DNA from: Boswellia sacra
Lineage: Eukaryota > Streptophyta > Magnoliopsida > Sapindales > Burseraceae
Direction of reading: 5' to 3'
Assembly: GCA_013180625.2 (NCBI GenBank)
Contig: SNVD02009519.1
Span: 2,198,501-2,262,500, forward strand
Length of the DNA stretch: 64,000 nt
Shown: positions 13,901 to 26,038 of the stretch, in pieces
Position numbering within the stretch: the first letter of the stretch is position 1
How the letters are laid out: every line of letters starts with the position of its first letter
Translations under genes and position numbers: made by a program
The notes under the pieces: model-generated
The model's input: only the letters and a program-made list of their open reading frames with translations
The model's database searches: none
What the model was told of the DNA's origin: nothing

Positions 13901-16009
13901 AATGAGCTTTGTTCTGTTCACTCTTATCTGAGTTATGTCTTGTACTGCACAAAGTCGAGCCTGTAATTGTGCATGCGCGTGCGCGCACACACATTTATAG
14001 AGTACATATATATGTCTTGTATTGCTCGAAAGTCAGGTTTCTCCACTAATTGCACACACACGCACTCTTTCTAGATACTAGTTGAGTAAATCTTTGTTGA
14101 ACATGATCACATGTGGACATTACTTCCAAATTACTACAAAAGCATTCATTAACAACCTTTTTTATCTTTCGTCTTTATTTTCATCCGTGCATCATCATTT
14201 TCAGCTCAATTTACTCAGTGAGCATGTTTCTTTCTGGATTGCTTACTTTCAGTACAATTGGGCATGGATCATACATACAATCACCTTGTAGATTTCTCTT
14301 CTTAATAGTCTCGCAGCCATAGAATTTCCTCTTCATTAATCATAATCTATCGTGTAACACTAAAAAACCACCTATAGCCTTGTGTCCAGATCCTTGTATC
14401 CAGATTTTTTGAAATACAATGTGTCAGGGGATTTAGATGTCTATTCTAAAAGGTTAACCCATTTGGTGGAGAGATTAATTCTCTTTATAAATTCAACCAT
14501 CTTTGCATCAACAAATCCTCTCATCGATAATTCAAGTTTGGCTTCAATACTGCTATTAGAAGAGCTAATTTCTGGCTCAAAGACCTACCTCATTGCTATT
14601 AATGTTGAACAAACACAAAATGCAGATGATAACTAATTAATATTTAACATTTAGGAGCAAAAGAAATGATGGTGAGAGCAGGTTGCTTGGTGGGGGATCA
14701 CAAGAAACGAATATGCAAAGAAAGTCCCCAGATGATTCTGATGATGAAACCCTAAGCTCTGTTTTCAAGTAAGTCTCTCTCTAATACATAATAATGGAGC
14801 TTATAGTGTAGTCTGTTTATATTTATTTATTCATTTCTTTTTCAGTTTCCTTCTCTTTTCTTTTATAATAAAATATCGAGCCTCTAATGGGTGTATAATT
14901 ATCTAATATTTCGTCGACAAAAATGATTATGATCCCTGATTTTCTTTATACAGCATACTCAACATCAAACAATATCAAATACACAATCTGCTTATCAATT
15001 ATATATCTTATTGTATTTCCATTTTTTACCTGCTTTATGCATTTTTTTCAATGGTGCACACAAAGATGTCTTGGTTAAACCTTTGATCCTAGTAGGTTAC
15101 TAGTATTATTTCTCATCGGTGATGATAATGAATGAGTATGTGAATGCATGCCCACTTGAGTTTCTTTGCATGATATGAGAAACATTGTACATCAGTGCAT
15201 TGTTTTTAATCTATTAAATTCATCTTAAGTGGGAAGTTGTGGTGGCTTAATTTTGTATAGATGTATTCCTTTTTATCCAAGGAGAAGTCGGTTTTTGTAG
15301 AATTTTGACAGTTGTTCTTGGGTTTTCATTGTTCGGGATGGAGGCCTCTCTATGACACCTTTTCTAGTTGTGGTCTTTTGGTCCACGTTTTTTTCTTTTG
15401 AATCTTCATTAATACAACTTTTCGTTATATATATATATAGTAAATTTATTTGCATCTCTTTCTCAATTTTGCTGTTACCCATATTCCAAATGAAAGCTAC
15501 CAGTATGATGTCACCTACAGAAAGGGTTTCTATTTAAACATGTTTTTATTTATTTATTGGTACCTTTTGACTTTTTCCTAGATCATTATAGTCATAGAGC
15601 TGGTGAATCACCTCGACCGGCAGCTTTCATCTCTCACATTCTCTTCTGTTGTTTAAGTTATCTTTTTTTATCATTTTGACGTAGGAAATCTAAGCTTCTT
15701 GCGAAGTCCAAGGATGGCAGGCTCAAAAAAACATTGGTTGAGGGAACGGATATAGACTCTGAAAATGACATTACTAAAGATGTTATGGAAAGGTATTTTA
15801 TCTCTCTCTCTCTTTTAAATAAGAAATGTAAATTTCAGTTGGATTCTTTTCTTTAGAAATAAATGAGTAAAACTATTAAGTATATCAGTGGACTAGAGAT
15901 AGACAAAGAGATTAACAAATATTAGGGAAAGAGTACAGAAAACAGTTTGTCTAATACAATCTTTCCTTAAGCTAGAGGAAAACAAAAACGGAAAACCTCT
16001 TCCCATTTG

Positions 16010-16043
<34 letters not shown>

Positions 16044-16736
16044 AGAACTGTTACCACCTCTTTTGTACCAAAAGACAGTTATTTCTGCCATAACCCAAGG
16101 ACCTGAATGATAATCTCCAAAAGTTTTAGCTTTCTTTTCAAAGAGTTGCAGCAAAAGAACATTTTCTCGTGCTTCCAGACATGATGAGCTCCATATATTC
16201 ATGTACAGTGAAAGGTGCTTCTTTCCAGAAGGTAGATTATTTCATAGTTTAATCTGACCAGTAACATAAGGAACATCAAATCAAAATCCTTTGCCCAGAT
16301 TAGTTAATTACACTTGAAGATTTGGAGCTATTTTTTTGGTCTGAATAAATATAATTGTCTGTGTAAAAAATAAATGACTTCATTTGAGTTTCCCCTGCTG
16401 AGATCATCGCTATTGTTCGGAAATTTTATATGGGATTGACCTTAATTTGTATTTAATAGGGATGGTCGCAATCAGTCCAGTGAAATGGATGTTTCAGGAA
16501 CCAATCAGGATCACTCTTTTAACCATGTCACCCTGGAAGACAAGTTAGAAACTGAAGGGACTGGCTCTCATACGTTACCTGTTTCACCTGTCAACAATGC
16601 TGATGATTTTCCAGATCAGCTCATGGATGATGAGTTGGCAGACTCAGGAGATGATGCGGCTACTGGTGGATTAATGAGTAATGCTGCAAGTAGAAGGAAG
16701 CTGAGGATGGTAATTGATCATGACGATGATGATTAA
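5226..16736 (+). CDS. TIM: TIMELESS homologue, replication fork protection factor
   Basis: Plant TIMELESS (ATIM) belongs to the Tof1/Swi1/TIMELESS family that, with TIPIN, stabilises replication forks in the nucleus. Exons: 5226-5328, 5411-5566, 5665-5824, 6161-6479, 7005-7145, 7226-7415, 7513-7643, 8012-8224, 9106-9272, 9674-9752, 10551-11063, 11154-11521, 12023-12106, 12195-12296, 12556-12810, 13010-13078, 13424-13651, 14655-14768, 15685-15792, 16460-16736. These sum to 3,777 nt, exactly 1,259 codons with the stop. The N-terminal TIMELESS domain covers roughly residues 1-290 (start MDMEGLSVICAGIG; NLVLNAVKVLVFLTMP). An acidic Ser-rich linker lies in exon 11 and a conserved middle block (CMLRRVTDDLELAPML) spans exons 11-12. 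Two tandem homologous modules of about 55 residues follow (about 897-951 and 1005-1059), then an acidic tail ending in DHDDDD. No lesions are seen, so the gene is probably functional. Exon joins are manual. Confidence 0.93.
7868..7905. repeat. (AT)n microsatellite, TIMELESS intron 7
   Basis: Uninterrupted AT dinucleotide run of about 19 repeats, followed by a short ATGT-type run. It lies within the intron between 7643 and 8012. Confidence 0.95.
10200..10240. repeat. (ATT/AAT)n microsatellite, TIMELESS intron 10
   Basis: An AAT run turns into an ATT run, so the tract is self-complementary. It is intronic. Confidence 0.85.
13968..13994. repeat. 27-nt alternating purine-pyrimidine tract in TIMELESS intron 17
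   Basis: Strict pyrimidine-purine alternation with a GC-rich core (GCGCGTGCGCGC) and flanking CA/TG steps, inside an AT-rich intron. Such tracts can adopt Z-DNA under supercoiling; that is general knowledge and was not shown here. Confidence 0.6.
16013..16041. repeat. (AT)n microsatellite, TIMELESS intron 19
   Basis: AT dinucleotide run of about 14 repeats between exons ending at 15792 and starting at 16460. Confidence 0.95.
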
Positions 16737-18328
16737 GATGGAAGCATGACCAGGTTTGTCTCTCAGAACGCTTGCTTGAGTATTACATTGAATTCAATAA
16801 ATCTTAAGATGTCGATACCTTCCTTCTAGAGAAGTGGATTGTTTACAGATTCACTCTGGTCATCATTGCGTTGCGATATTTCTATGTTTTGGACCTCATA
16901 ATTGCTTTTCATGGGTTTAAACCCCGGAATTTAAGATATTTAGTCTAATTCATGTTGCTATAATTGCTAGAGAAATTTCTGTTTCACTGCTGAATCACGT
17001 CACTATTGGAGGTGCTAATTAAAATACCGTTGCACACTTGTCTGTTTTGGGCGTCCTTTCTTAGAGGGTTCTTGTATCTCTTACTTTTTTTTTTTTTTGT
17101 TCTTTCAGTGTTACATGTGTAGGCAGGGTTGCACATCAACCGGGATCTCTGTTGCTTACACCACTCAAGCATGATGTATAGTCTGTTTAATGTTTGCTTG
17201 TATATAAAGGTATTTTTATTATATCTCAATAGATGTCTGGTTAATATGCAATTTCAGTTTCAAATTTCAATTGTTTTACGGATACTATTGACACTGTTTT
17301 GGCTGCCTTAACCATTTGATTGATCTATTTGGGCTACGGATGAAAGTGGCCTTGGAAGCAAAACCGATGACTCTTAAAGCCAACATCGGTCAGTGGGTGC
17401 CGACAAAACTGCATGGTAACTGGTAAATCATATATATATCTCAGAAATTCACATTTTCGTCCAAAAATTGTCAATATGTTGATTTTTTTTTTAATTACAG
17501 ATATGTAATACAATTAACAAAAACAAATTAACTATTATCTAAAGTTTAGAATCGCATAAAACTTACGATTTTAAATATGTGAAGATTTTTAAAAATTGAA
17601 TAAACTTAACAAAATCTTAAAAGACTGATTTTGTAGTCCCGTAAACTTGATAAACTGATGCCATATTCTGATACGAAGGCCCACCTCTTTAAAATTGAAC
17701 AGGAGTCTCTGAAAGTCTGCTCCGATAACATCACTCAGGAGTGATTCACCGATGCCACATTCTGAGGAAGTGGTGGTAGTGACTAACAGATCTCATTAAT
17801 TCAATACGATATCTACTACTGTTTCAAAAAGACTACACAATCACTATAAATCAGACACAATGCCAGGAGAAAGACAGCGCTCCTGCCAGAAATAGAACCC
17901 AAAACTATGAACTTTTTGAGGAGACCAATCAAACAAGGTGAATCCAGCATGCATGGAATGTTAAACATGAGTTACAAAAATTAGTAACCCATAAATTTCA
18001 ATTCCTTTCCTTGAGTTCGATATGTTTTACGATGTTTATATTTAGAATCACATTATGAAACAAATTTTTGAATTAGATAATTGAAGAAACATAAAAAGGA
18101 ATAGGTTGCTCCGTATTCATAAATAACTGACGCATCGATCTTTCTTTTTTTGGGCAAAAAGAACAATAATTGAATGTAGAATTAGACATGCTTCAATCAA
18201 AAACAGGAAATAGGTAGCCAGATAGGGTTAAATTTTGAAGCATCATAAAGGATAAGCAAATAATCAATGCACACTTAAACAAGATAAAACAGCATATATT
18301 ACCCTTGTTTATATTAGTTACCGAGCCT
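16737..18328. other. TIMELESS 3' flank and spacer
   Basis: The first few hundred bases are probably 3' UTR of TIMELESS (T-rich, with a tract near 17083-17100). From about 17340 to the receptor-like pseudogene I see no coding signal. Confidence 0.6.
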
Positions 18329-19599
18329 TCATTGCAATCTGGCCATAGTCACTGTTGCTGTCTCATGTAGCCAGTCTTTCATACTGGGCAAAAAAGTGAA
18401 GTAGGTGTGTCTCCATGAAACACTGAGCACTAAAGTGCCACAGACTCCCCAGAGCCCTACGATGAAACCAAGTGTTATAAACTGATCTGCAACTTCTGAA
18501 GTATTGGTGTGCGGAACTTGGGCTGGTTCTTCCTAAGGACACTTATTAGAAGTAGCAAGCCACATTGTCCAGCATTCCCGACATAAACAGAGGTTTTGAA
18601 GCCTTGGAGTTGAGTGCCTAGTCGAATTTTGCCCGACAAGTTGTTATTTAACGAGTCCAAAACACTCGGGCAATTTAATAATGAAAGGTCGGAAGGAATT
18701 TCACCAGAAAACTGATTTCTAGATTCCACTTTAACACCGCACTGTCAAGATATGCATGGTGTGCCGTAGAAGTTCTAAATCCAACGAACAAATAGTTGTT
18801 GGTGATGGTGGCATTTAAACTCCATTCTTAAGTCATAATAGTAAAATTGTTGACGCACTCCGGTATGGTTGCTGAAATATTGTTCGAAGACAGCTCCAAG
18901 ACTTGAATATCTGCTAGATGGCATATTTGGAAAGATATATTTCCAAATAATTTTTTTGATTGCAGACTGAGAATAACCAAATTTGCTAGGCTTTCCCCTA
19001 CCCGTGCTGGTGTCTTTCCTAATATGCATTCTTCCCAAGATCTAAAACTCTCAGTTGTGTGGAATTTTTCAAAGATGAAGGCAAATCACCAGAGAAGCTA
19101 TTATCGCGCAAAGACAATGTCTGAATCTCACTCAAGCCACCCATCGAGTGTGGAATGTTTCCGGAAAAGCCATTGTCTGCCAAATTAAGAATGGCTAAGC
19201 CATTTAATTGCTTCCAGCAATCTGGAAGACTTCCTGAAAGTACGTTACTAGAGAGGTCGATATATGACAAATTGAACATAAGAAAGAAACTCTCCCTGAA
19301 AACTTATTTTTAGAAAGATTAAGGACAACTGAAGTTCAAGGAAGAGCGGGAATTGGACCCTCAAAATGGTTTGAACTGATATCTATTCCAAATTAACCAT
19401 CATATTTCGAAAAAGAGTCTGGAAGTCTGCCTTTAATCTGGTTGTAAGAGAAGTTTAACTCAACAGAGTATTGAATCTTAGGTGACAGATCCCAAAACCA
19501 ATTACAAGCTTAAACTTTACAAAAAGTATTAAACTTAATATAGTATCAGAACCATCATGTTTAACGATCACAGATTCAAATCCCTCGTCACTTAAAAAC

Positions 19600-19760
19600 A
19601 AATAAAAAAAATGTTGTTTGATCCACGTTGCATATTAGAGAATATAAAATGTATACTCCTATATCTACAAGCTTAAATCTTAAATAAAAAAAATGTTGTT
19701 TGATCCACGTTGCATATTAGAGAATATAAAATGTATACTCCTATATCTACAAGCTTAAAT
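19600..19760. repeat. 82-bp perfect tandem duplication
   Basis: Bases 19600-19678 recur without change at 19682-19760, a period of 82 bp. The duplication lies within non-LRR sequence interrupting pseudogene A. Identity of the copies implies a recent event. Confidence 0.92.
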
Positions 19761-19768
19761 GTTAAGTC

Positions 19769-19933
19769 GATTCCAACATTAGGGATATCAACAACTCAAT
19801 AATAATTGAGATTGAAGCCAAGAGCCAAGACTAATATATCTAGTTGAAAGATTCCAACACCAGAGATATCAACTAAATAATAACTCTTCTAAGATTGAAG
19901 CTAAGAGCCAAGACTAATATATCTAGCTGAAAA
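19769..19933. repeat. Imperfect tandem duplication, period about 81 bp
   Basis: Copies 19769-19849 and 19850-19933 share GATTCCAAC at the start and AAGACTAATATATCTAG near the end, with substitutions and small indels. It abuts the 82-bp duplication. Confidence 0.8.
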
Positions 19934-20137
19934 GGAGGAGCCCAGTCATGGCAAAATTCCACAACAAAAGAGTTTCTAACTAAGTCCAAACCCTTTAAGT
20001 TAGAGAGATTTGAGAAAAAGTCTTCAGAGATTACACCTTCAAGTGGTTTGCCACCAAGCTACAAACCTTGAGGCTTGAAAATTTGACCAGCACTTTTGGT
20101 TAATTTCCCATTTAAACGATTTTGTTCAGGAGTTAGG

Positions 20138-20767
20138 GCGATTATTTTTTTGTCTAAAATATAAATAGGTCTAAATTTGACTGAAATTTGAATAGGTCTG
20201 AATATAAATGTCTGAATGATTTGTTATTTTTTTTAAATCTAATAATAAGCCTTTAAGTTGTTTATTTTTAATGACCAAGAACATCTGAAAGTAAGTAATT
20301 TGACATATATACCCTTATTTAGTATTATATATTGTACATTGTATATGTTATACAAATATTTGTAAATAATTAATACAACAAAATCAAAATTAGAATATTA
20401 TAATGTCATAAAAAATTATATTGTTAATTAATGTGTCTCAAATATAATGTGAATTTTTTTAATTACTATATAATTAAAAAATAATAGATAAGTATTAAAA
20501 ATATTATTTTAATAATAGGATAATTAAAAACATAAGATTAATTTGATGCTTGAAAGAGTTGATGTGCAATTTGATCTTGTAATTGATGCATGAACATAAA
20601 AATAAAAAAAGATTGTTAAAAATTAAAATTATCAAGAGTATTTTAGAATATAATAAATAGATAATCTATTCAGAACTTATCCTACTTATATAAAAGCTAG
20701 AAAATATAGCTTTTTCTATTCAGATATAATTATTAAAGGAAAAGTATTCCGTCTTAAAAACAATCGC
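20138..20767. mobile_element. Short AT-rich insertion in pseudogene A with imperfect terminal inverted repeats
   Basis: LRR coding similarity stops near 20135 and resumes near 20800 at the position expected of continuous LRRs, so the ~630 bp between is an insertion. Its ends are imperfect inverted repeats (GCGATTATTTTTTTGTCT at 20138; the right end reads GCGATTGTTTTTAAGAC on the opposite strand). No target duplication longer than TA is clear. A MITE-like element is the simplest reading. Confidence 0.45.
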
Positions 20768-21890
20768 TACAAAAAAGTTTAAAGCATGAGATTCAGTAAA
20801 ATTTATGAACAATCACCCCCTTAATATTTTCAAGGACAAAAATCTTGTAAGATCAGCCATTGATCCCATGAATTCATTGCCACCTAAATCCAAGATCTCC
20901 AATGAGTTCTCCGTGCATTCAACCAAAAGGTTTTCAATAAATCCAGAGAGATTATTGGAAGACAAGTCTAATCTCTATAAAGCACACATATTCCCGAAGA
21001 ATTTAGGAATCCCACCTTCAAGGTCATTAGATTACAGAGAGAGGTTTATGAGAGAAATCATGTTTCCAATAGCATCTGGAATCCAACCTTGTAAGTTGTT
21101 TTCGCCGAGATCAAGAACAAGAAGTTTGCTACGAACATTAAATAACCAAGAGCGACTCGGACCTCAAGAGATGCAGTAGACTTGACCGGCGACTGAGATG
21201 AAGGAATTATTGGTAAGAGATTACACATCCTTATAAGCTGCAAGGTTTCCAGGAGGAGGAGCTTATGAACTAGTTGAAACCAATCGTTGGATTTACTATG
21301 GTTAATGAAACTCAGGTCAAGATATCTTAAAGAAGAAAGATGATAAAGCCAGTCAAGCTTCCAACACTAAACAAATTACAATTAGCGCGGGGGTTAAGAT
21401 ATTGCAACTAAAGGTTTCCTAGCTGGGGAGGAATTGGTCCAATTTGCCATAACTAGACTGAGGTGCCTCAATTTGCTGAGCGAACCAATGAACTCAGGAA
21501 TTTGACTTCCGGTGAAATTACTGAAACTGAGGTCCAAATAACTTAAATGATGCAATTTAAGCAGTAGGGCTAATTGTACCTATCAATGGCTTGGAGTAGT
21601 CTGATATTATAAGATCAAGCAAGTTCACATGGCCAGTTCGGTTGTCACACATGACTCCTCTCCATTTACAACAATTTCTTTTTATCATTTTTTTTTTGTT
21701 TGCCCCAGGACGAGAGAACGCCATATTCATCCACCAGGCCTTGTTTAAAAAGAAGCAGTGCTTCCCTCTCCTCCTCTATGCACCTTAGAATGCTAGAATC
21801 CACATTTCTTTGCTCCAAAACGAGCAAAATGGCAATTACCAGGACTAAATTTTGAAGGTAGCTTCCAGCAGACATAGTTTTCCTCATCAA

Positions 21891-23430
21891 GCAGTAACAC
21901 TGCTAACACTGATCAATAATGTCTTCTTGTTGTTTCTGAAATTTCAGAGTCAAATAATTACTTTATATGTACGTTTTTCTTCTGAACCAGAGTCTCAGTC
22001 CATTCAACAGACTTTTCGACATAGAATTGGCCAGCCAATTACACAAAACATATCGACAATCAGTAATAAAGAACCATTATTTTGTAAACAGATTAGTCAG
22101 CCAATAAGATCACTACCGCCAACAGCCAAGCCAGTCAGATTATTTTACATGGCAAGGTCTAGAATTTTATACAACCATGCTGTGATAATTTAGCCTTTTT
22201 AGGGTCATGTTAAGATACTCTTTGTTGTTACCAAAAATCTACCACCCTACAACAATAGGTTTTTCTTTCTTTTTCTTCCTTTACCCCATATTATGCTCTA
22301 AAGTTGTCGAGGGGATGAGGACAACGACGATTATTATTATTATTATAATTTGAATAGACTTGAATTTGAATGAAATCTAAATGGAATCAAACACAAATAT
22401 TTGAATATTCAAATGATAAGTTTTTTTTTTTAAGGTATGATAACAGGACTTATGCTTATTTGTTTTATTAACGATAAGCGTCTCTAAAAACTAGCGATTT
22501 GATATATTAGCCTTATTAAGTTAGTAAATGTTATATATTATGGAAATTTTAGCAAAAGTCAATTAGACATGAAAATAACTACATGGTTGCATAGTTTCAA
22601 ATAAATTTTAAGAATATTTTTCTAATAAGAAATAATTAAAATTATAGTTTTGATTTGGGAGATGAGTTTTAGTAATGAATGTAAAGTTTAAAAAAATGTA
22701 GACAAAAGGTCATATATATATAAAGAAAAATGAATAAGAATATTTAGACCATCAAATTTAAAAATTCATTTCAATGTTTTTTTGGTCAAATTAAAAGTGA
22801 ATTTGATCAAACTTCAAACTTAAAACCAAAAACCCTAAAATGTATGAATAACTAAGATATAAAAACAAATAGCTTTTAAGCTTCTTCTAATATTATGTCA
22901 TTGTCTCACTGATATATAGTTAAAAATCAAGTATATATGACTCTCTCCTAATTTCTAGGAATTGTTATGAATTATTAGTGATTTTATATTGAAAAAATTT
23001 GATTTTTTTAGACGTTCCTTTTGAGGATGGAGGATCATATACGATAAGAGCAGAAAGAAAGAACCATTAAATGTACTTGGAAAAGTTTAAATCACTTACA
23101 CTATTCATTTTCATGAGTCGCAAGACAGGGAAGTACTATACTCCATATTTTGATTCATAATTCTAAGAATGCACATTCACCATATCGTATAAAAGTCGTA
23201 AATAATAAATAAATGTCGTAACCGAATGTAAAAAAAAAAATTGTAAATGCGAAAATAAAAACTGGAAAAGATCAAAGTATGAAGAATACTTAGAAGAGGG
23301 GCATGAAACCAGTGAATGTAAAGTCTAAAGAAATCAAAGAAGGTATGAACGATACTAAGCCGAAGGCACGAAGAATGAGAAGGTCTAAAAACCATGAAGC
23401 AGTGCATGATAGAAGTTTTTTGGGCATGCA
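21891..23430. other. Spacer upstream of pseudogene A
   Basis: AT-rich and without recognisable coding sequence on either strand. A short (ATT)n run lies near 22332-22346. Confidence 0.6.
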
Positions 23431-23434
23431 TAAG

Positions 23435-23905
23435 AAGGAAACCCTAAAAAGTAAGTGCACTTAAAAGTATTTTAAGCTCTTAGAACTGAAGAGTATTGAA
23501 AATCTTAGGAAGTAGGTGCACTTAAGAGTGTTTTAAGCTCTTAGAATAGGCACAAGCCCTAAGAAGAGGCATAATAAAAATTGTCAAAAACTTAAGAAGT
23601 AGATGCATTTAAGAGTGTTTTAAGCCCTTAGAATATGTACAAACCTTTAGAATAGGCATATTAAATAGTGTCACTGAACCCTAAGAAGTAGGTGCACTGA
23701 AGTGTGTTTTATCATAGCATCATAAGGATGCTTTCTAGCCCTTGAATGGGCACGTTAGCCCTTGAATGGGTACAACCGCCCTTGGATGGGCATATTAACT
23801 TTCACATAGGCACAATAGCCCTTGATTGGGTACATTCGCCCTTAGATGGACGCATCTACGCTTAGAATGGGTGCCTCAGCACTCAAGTGGGTGCACCTTT
23901 TTGTA
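23435..23905. repeat. Degenerate tandem repeat field, two motif families
   Basis: The left part (about 23440-23720) repeats a unit containing GTAGGTGCACTTAAGAGTG and TTTTAAGCTCTTAGAAT, about four times with drift. The right part (about 23740-23905) repeats a unit of about 25-30 bp around GCCCTTGAATGGGCA/TAC, about seven times. There is no ORF. It may be internal repeat sequence of a decayed LTR. Confidence 0.75.
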
Positions 23906-24369
23906 AGAATAGAAGAAGAGAGAGACGATGAGAAAGCCTAATAGAATAAGGATGAAGACAAAGATATCGAGAGGGAAGAAAGAAAGACGAAGTAAGAGTA
24001 CTTTATCGACTTTTATGTCTCACAAACCTTTCCAAAGTAGAGGTAAGTTGTAGACATTGAATTTTTGAGGCTCGATGAAGGAATGAAGATGAATGTCAAG
24101 CAAAAAAATGACCAAAATACCCTTAGGGACTAAGAAGGAAAGGTGAGAGGGAATTGATAAAACCTCTCGAATATTGACATGTGACGTCAAAAAATCACAG
24201 AAATTAATTCATAAAGAATTTGGTGATGAGTCATATAGTGTTGCGAAGCTATGGATGTCTAGTTTTCGTAAAAATTTTTGGATTACAAATCAGAGTTGAA
24301 TTCGAGAAGTTATGTGCAACCGACAAGTAAAGGTCAGAAAAGACTATGGTGCAAAGTAGCAAAATAAGG

Positions 24370-24840
24370 GGGCTGAGGGCAATTAGTAGCTCGACTCTAG
24401 CCCAATAGCCAGCCATCTGTCAGACAGTCGCCCGACTGTTGGTCATGTATTTTAAAAAATTTGCATTATGAACCTTCCTTTTTTGTTTTGTTTTTTCTTT
24501 TTTAGCTTCACCCCTCTTCTATATAAACCTCCATCTTCTCACTTTAAAAGACACATCAATTGTCGAATATAATCATCTCTTCTCCCTCTTGAAGACACGC
24601 TCGAGAATTCGAGAATTTTTTTCAACATAAAGATTTTCAGGCATTCTATTACTCTAAATCCAAAAAATGGTATGTCTTAAGAGCAGAATTCTCTCATCTC
24701 TCCCATTTTCTTTTTTATTTTTCTTGCTTAGAAGAAGCATGTTTAGGGTTTAATTTTATGCTTAAGATCATGCTAGGGTTATTATATATTGTTCTAACCC
24801 CTATTTGTTTTGCGAGATGTGTCGAGGTAAGTCCGTAATC
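24370..24840 (+). other. Possible promoter-bearing LTR remnant
   Basis: A pyrimidine-rich tract is followed by CTATATAAACC (about 24520), then a 5'-leader-like sequence. Upstream sequence is of repetitive type and no gene follows on the plus strand, so a decayed LTR is more likely than a host promoter. I could not define the ends. Confidence 0.3.
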
Positions 24841-26030
24841 CCTCCTTTATTAAAATTATGCTTATGAGTTTACTTTCTTTGCGAATGCTTATAAACATGC
24901 TTAGGAGTACATGCTTTGGAAAGAGTAGTAAATAACTAAAACAAAAAAAAAAGTAACACTTGTCTCATATATATAACCATTCAACAATACTAACTAATCC
25001 ATGAAAAAAATATAGCTAAGTATATATAGTCAATAAACAATAAAACCAAATAGATTTAGCATATCAAAAGAGTTTCAATCTTGGTTCAAATCTCCAAATG
25101 TTTATAATAGCTTCTAATCCATATTTGATCACCATAAATTAGAATTTAAACATTTTAATTTAGAAATAAACCTTTATTCAACCAGGTTTAATATAAAAAA
25201 TAAGATGTTATTTACTTACATTTGTAATTTCTTGGTTCAAAATTATTCTATGAAAAACCCCTGCACAATAACAAAATGAACTCAATTATTCTAGACTTAA
25301 AGAATGAAGTCACATATTAAAATTCCAAAGCAACACTTGTTTCAAGCATCTTATATCATCCTGCAGGGAATAAGATTTATTATCCAGCCTCCAATTAACA
25401 TATTTAATAATTGAATTCCAAAGCAACTCTTATTAGTGACCAGCAAATATCCTGCAAGGAACATAATTCATTTACCTTATGCTTGACAACCAAACCTTTC
25501 TTCTCTTCTCCAAGCTCTCTAATCTAACCCCATGAAAATTAAAAAAAAAAATGACGGGTCCTTTCAGCAACCCTTAATTTGATGTTATTCTTTCTTAACA
25601 TCTCTAATTTTGTATCTTTGGATTCTTGAGTTCCAAACATCCAACAAGTAGAATGGCCCTTAATATATTGATGTGTTCTTAAGCTTTGATATTGAATGCA
25701 GACATTTTATCTAGCAATTGGTGTGTAAATTTAGACTGAATGACAAAAAACTTAAAAAGCATGTAACAATTTTGTGTCAATATTGAACATGACAGTGTAC
25801 AAACCATAATTCCTTTTCCATTCACTAAATCCCAAAATGTAGAAGTAAAAAATCCTAACAGTTCTTGAATGATAAATCAATAGGCTGAGGGTGAAATAAA
25901 AATATACAATAATTGTCTTAAATAGAATAATTACCTTTTAGTAGCCTACGAAGAAGAGGAAAGCATGTTCTTTAACTTTCAGTGGCTTACAAAGAAACCA
26001 AATGCAAAAATTTTAGTTACAAAACCATTT
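24841..26030. other. AT-rich spacer
   Basis: No coding signal seen. A weak internal duplication is visible: two segments starting ATTCCAAAGCAAC (about 25322 and 25418), each followed by an ATCCTGCA-GGAA motif. Confidence 0.55.
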
Positions 26031-26038
26031 CCAGCCGT

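Larger units (their letters stand above)
18329..21890 (-). pseudogene. LRR receptor-like protein pseudogene A (EIX2/Cf type)
   Basis: Intact relatives are membrane-anchored extracellular LRR proteins that sense microbial ligands. The minus strand shows, in order: a signal peptide and N-terminal cap ([20 protein letters not shown], then IRCIEE-like [12 protein letters not shown], from 21890); LRRs near 21600-20800; a segment reading LGGKPLEGVIS at about 20070; LRRs 19460-19019 (YIDLSSNVLSGSLPDCW, FSGDLPSSL); the last LRR region 18729-18540 (LSGKIRLGTQLQGF); and the membrane segment plus tail to a stop at 18329-18331 (ITLGFIVGLWGVCGTL, MKDWLHETATVTMARLQ). It is broken by an in-frame stop just after the cap region, several frameshifts, a ~630-bp insertion and internal duplications. 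It cannot encode the protein. The closest relative in the window is pseudogene B, in opposite orientation. Confidence 0.9.

Noticed and set aside
20805..21179. Plus-strand ORF of 124 codons
   Set aside because: It is antisense to the LRRs of pseudogene A; the equivalent antisense frame recurs in pseudogene B (31926-32168), as expected for shadows of LRR coding sequence.
23177..23431. Minus-strand ORF of 84 codons
   Set aside because: Phe/Tyr/His-rich translation of AT-rich repeats, no homologue recognised.
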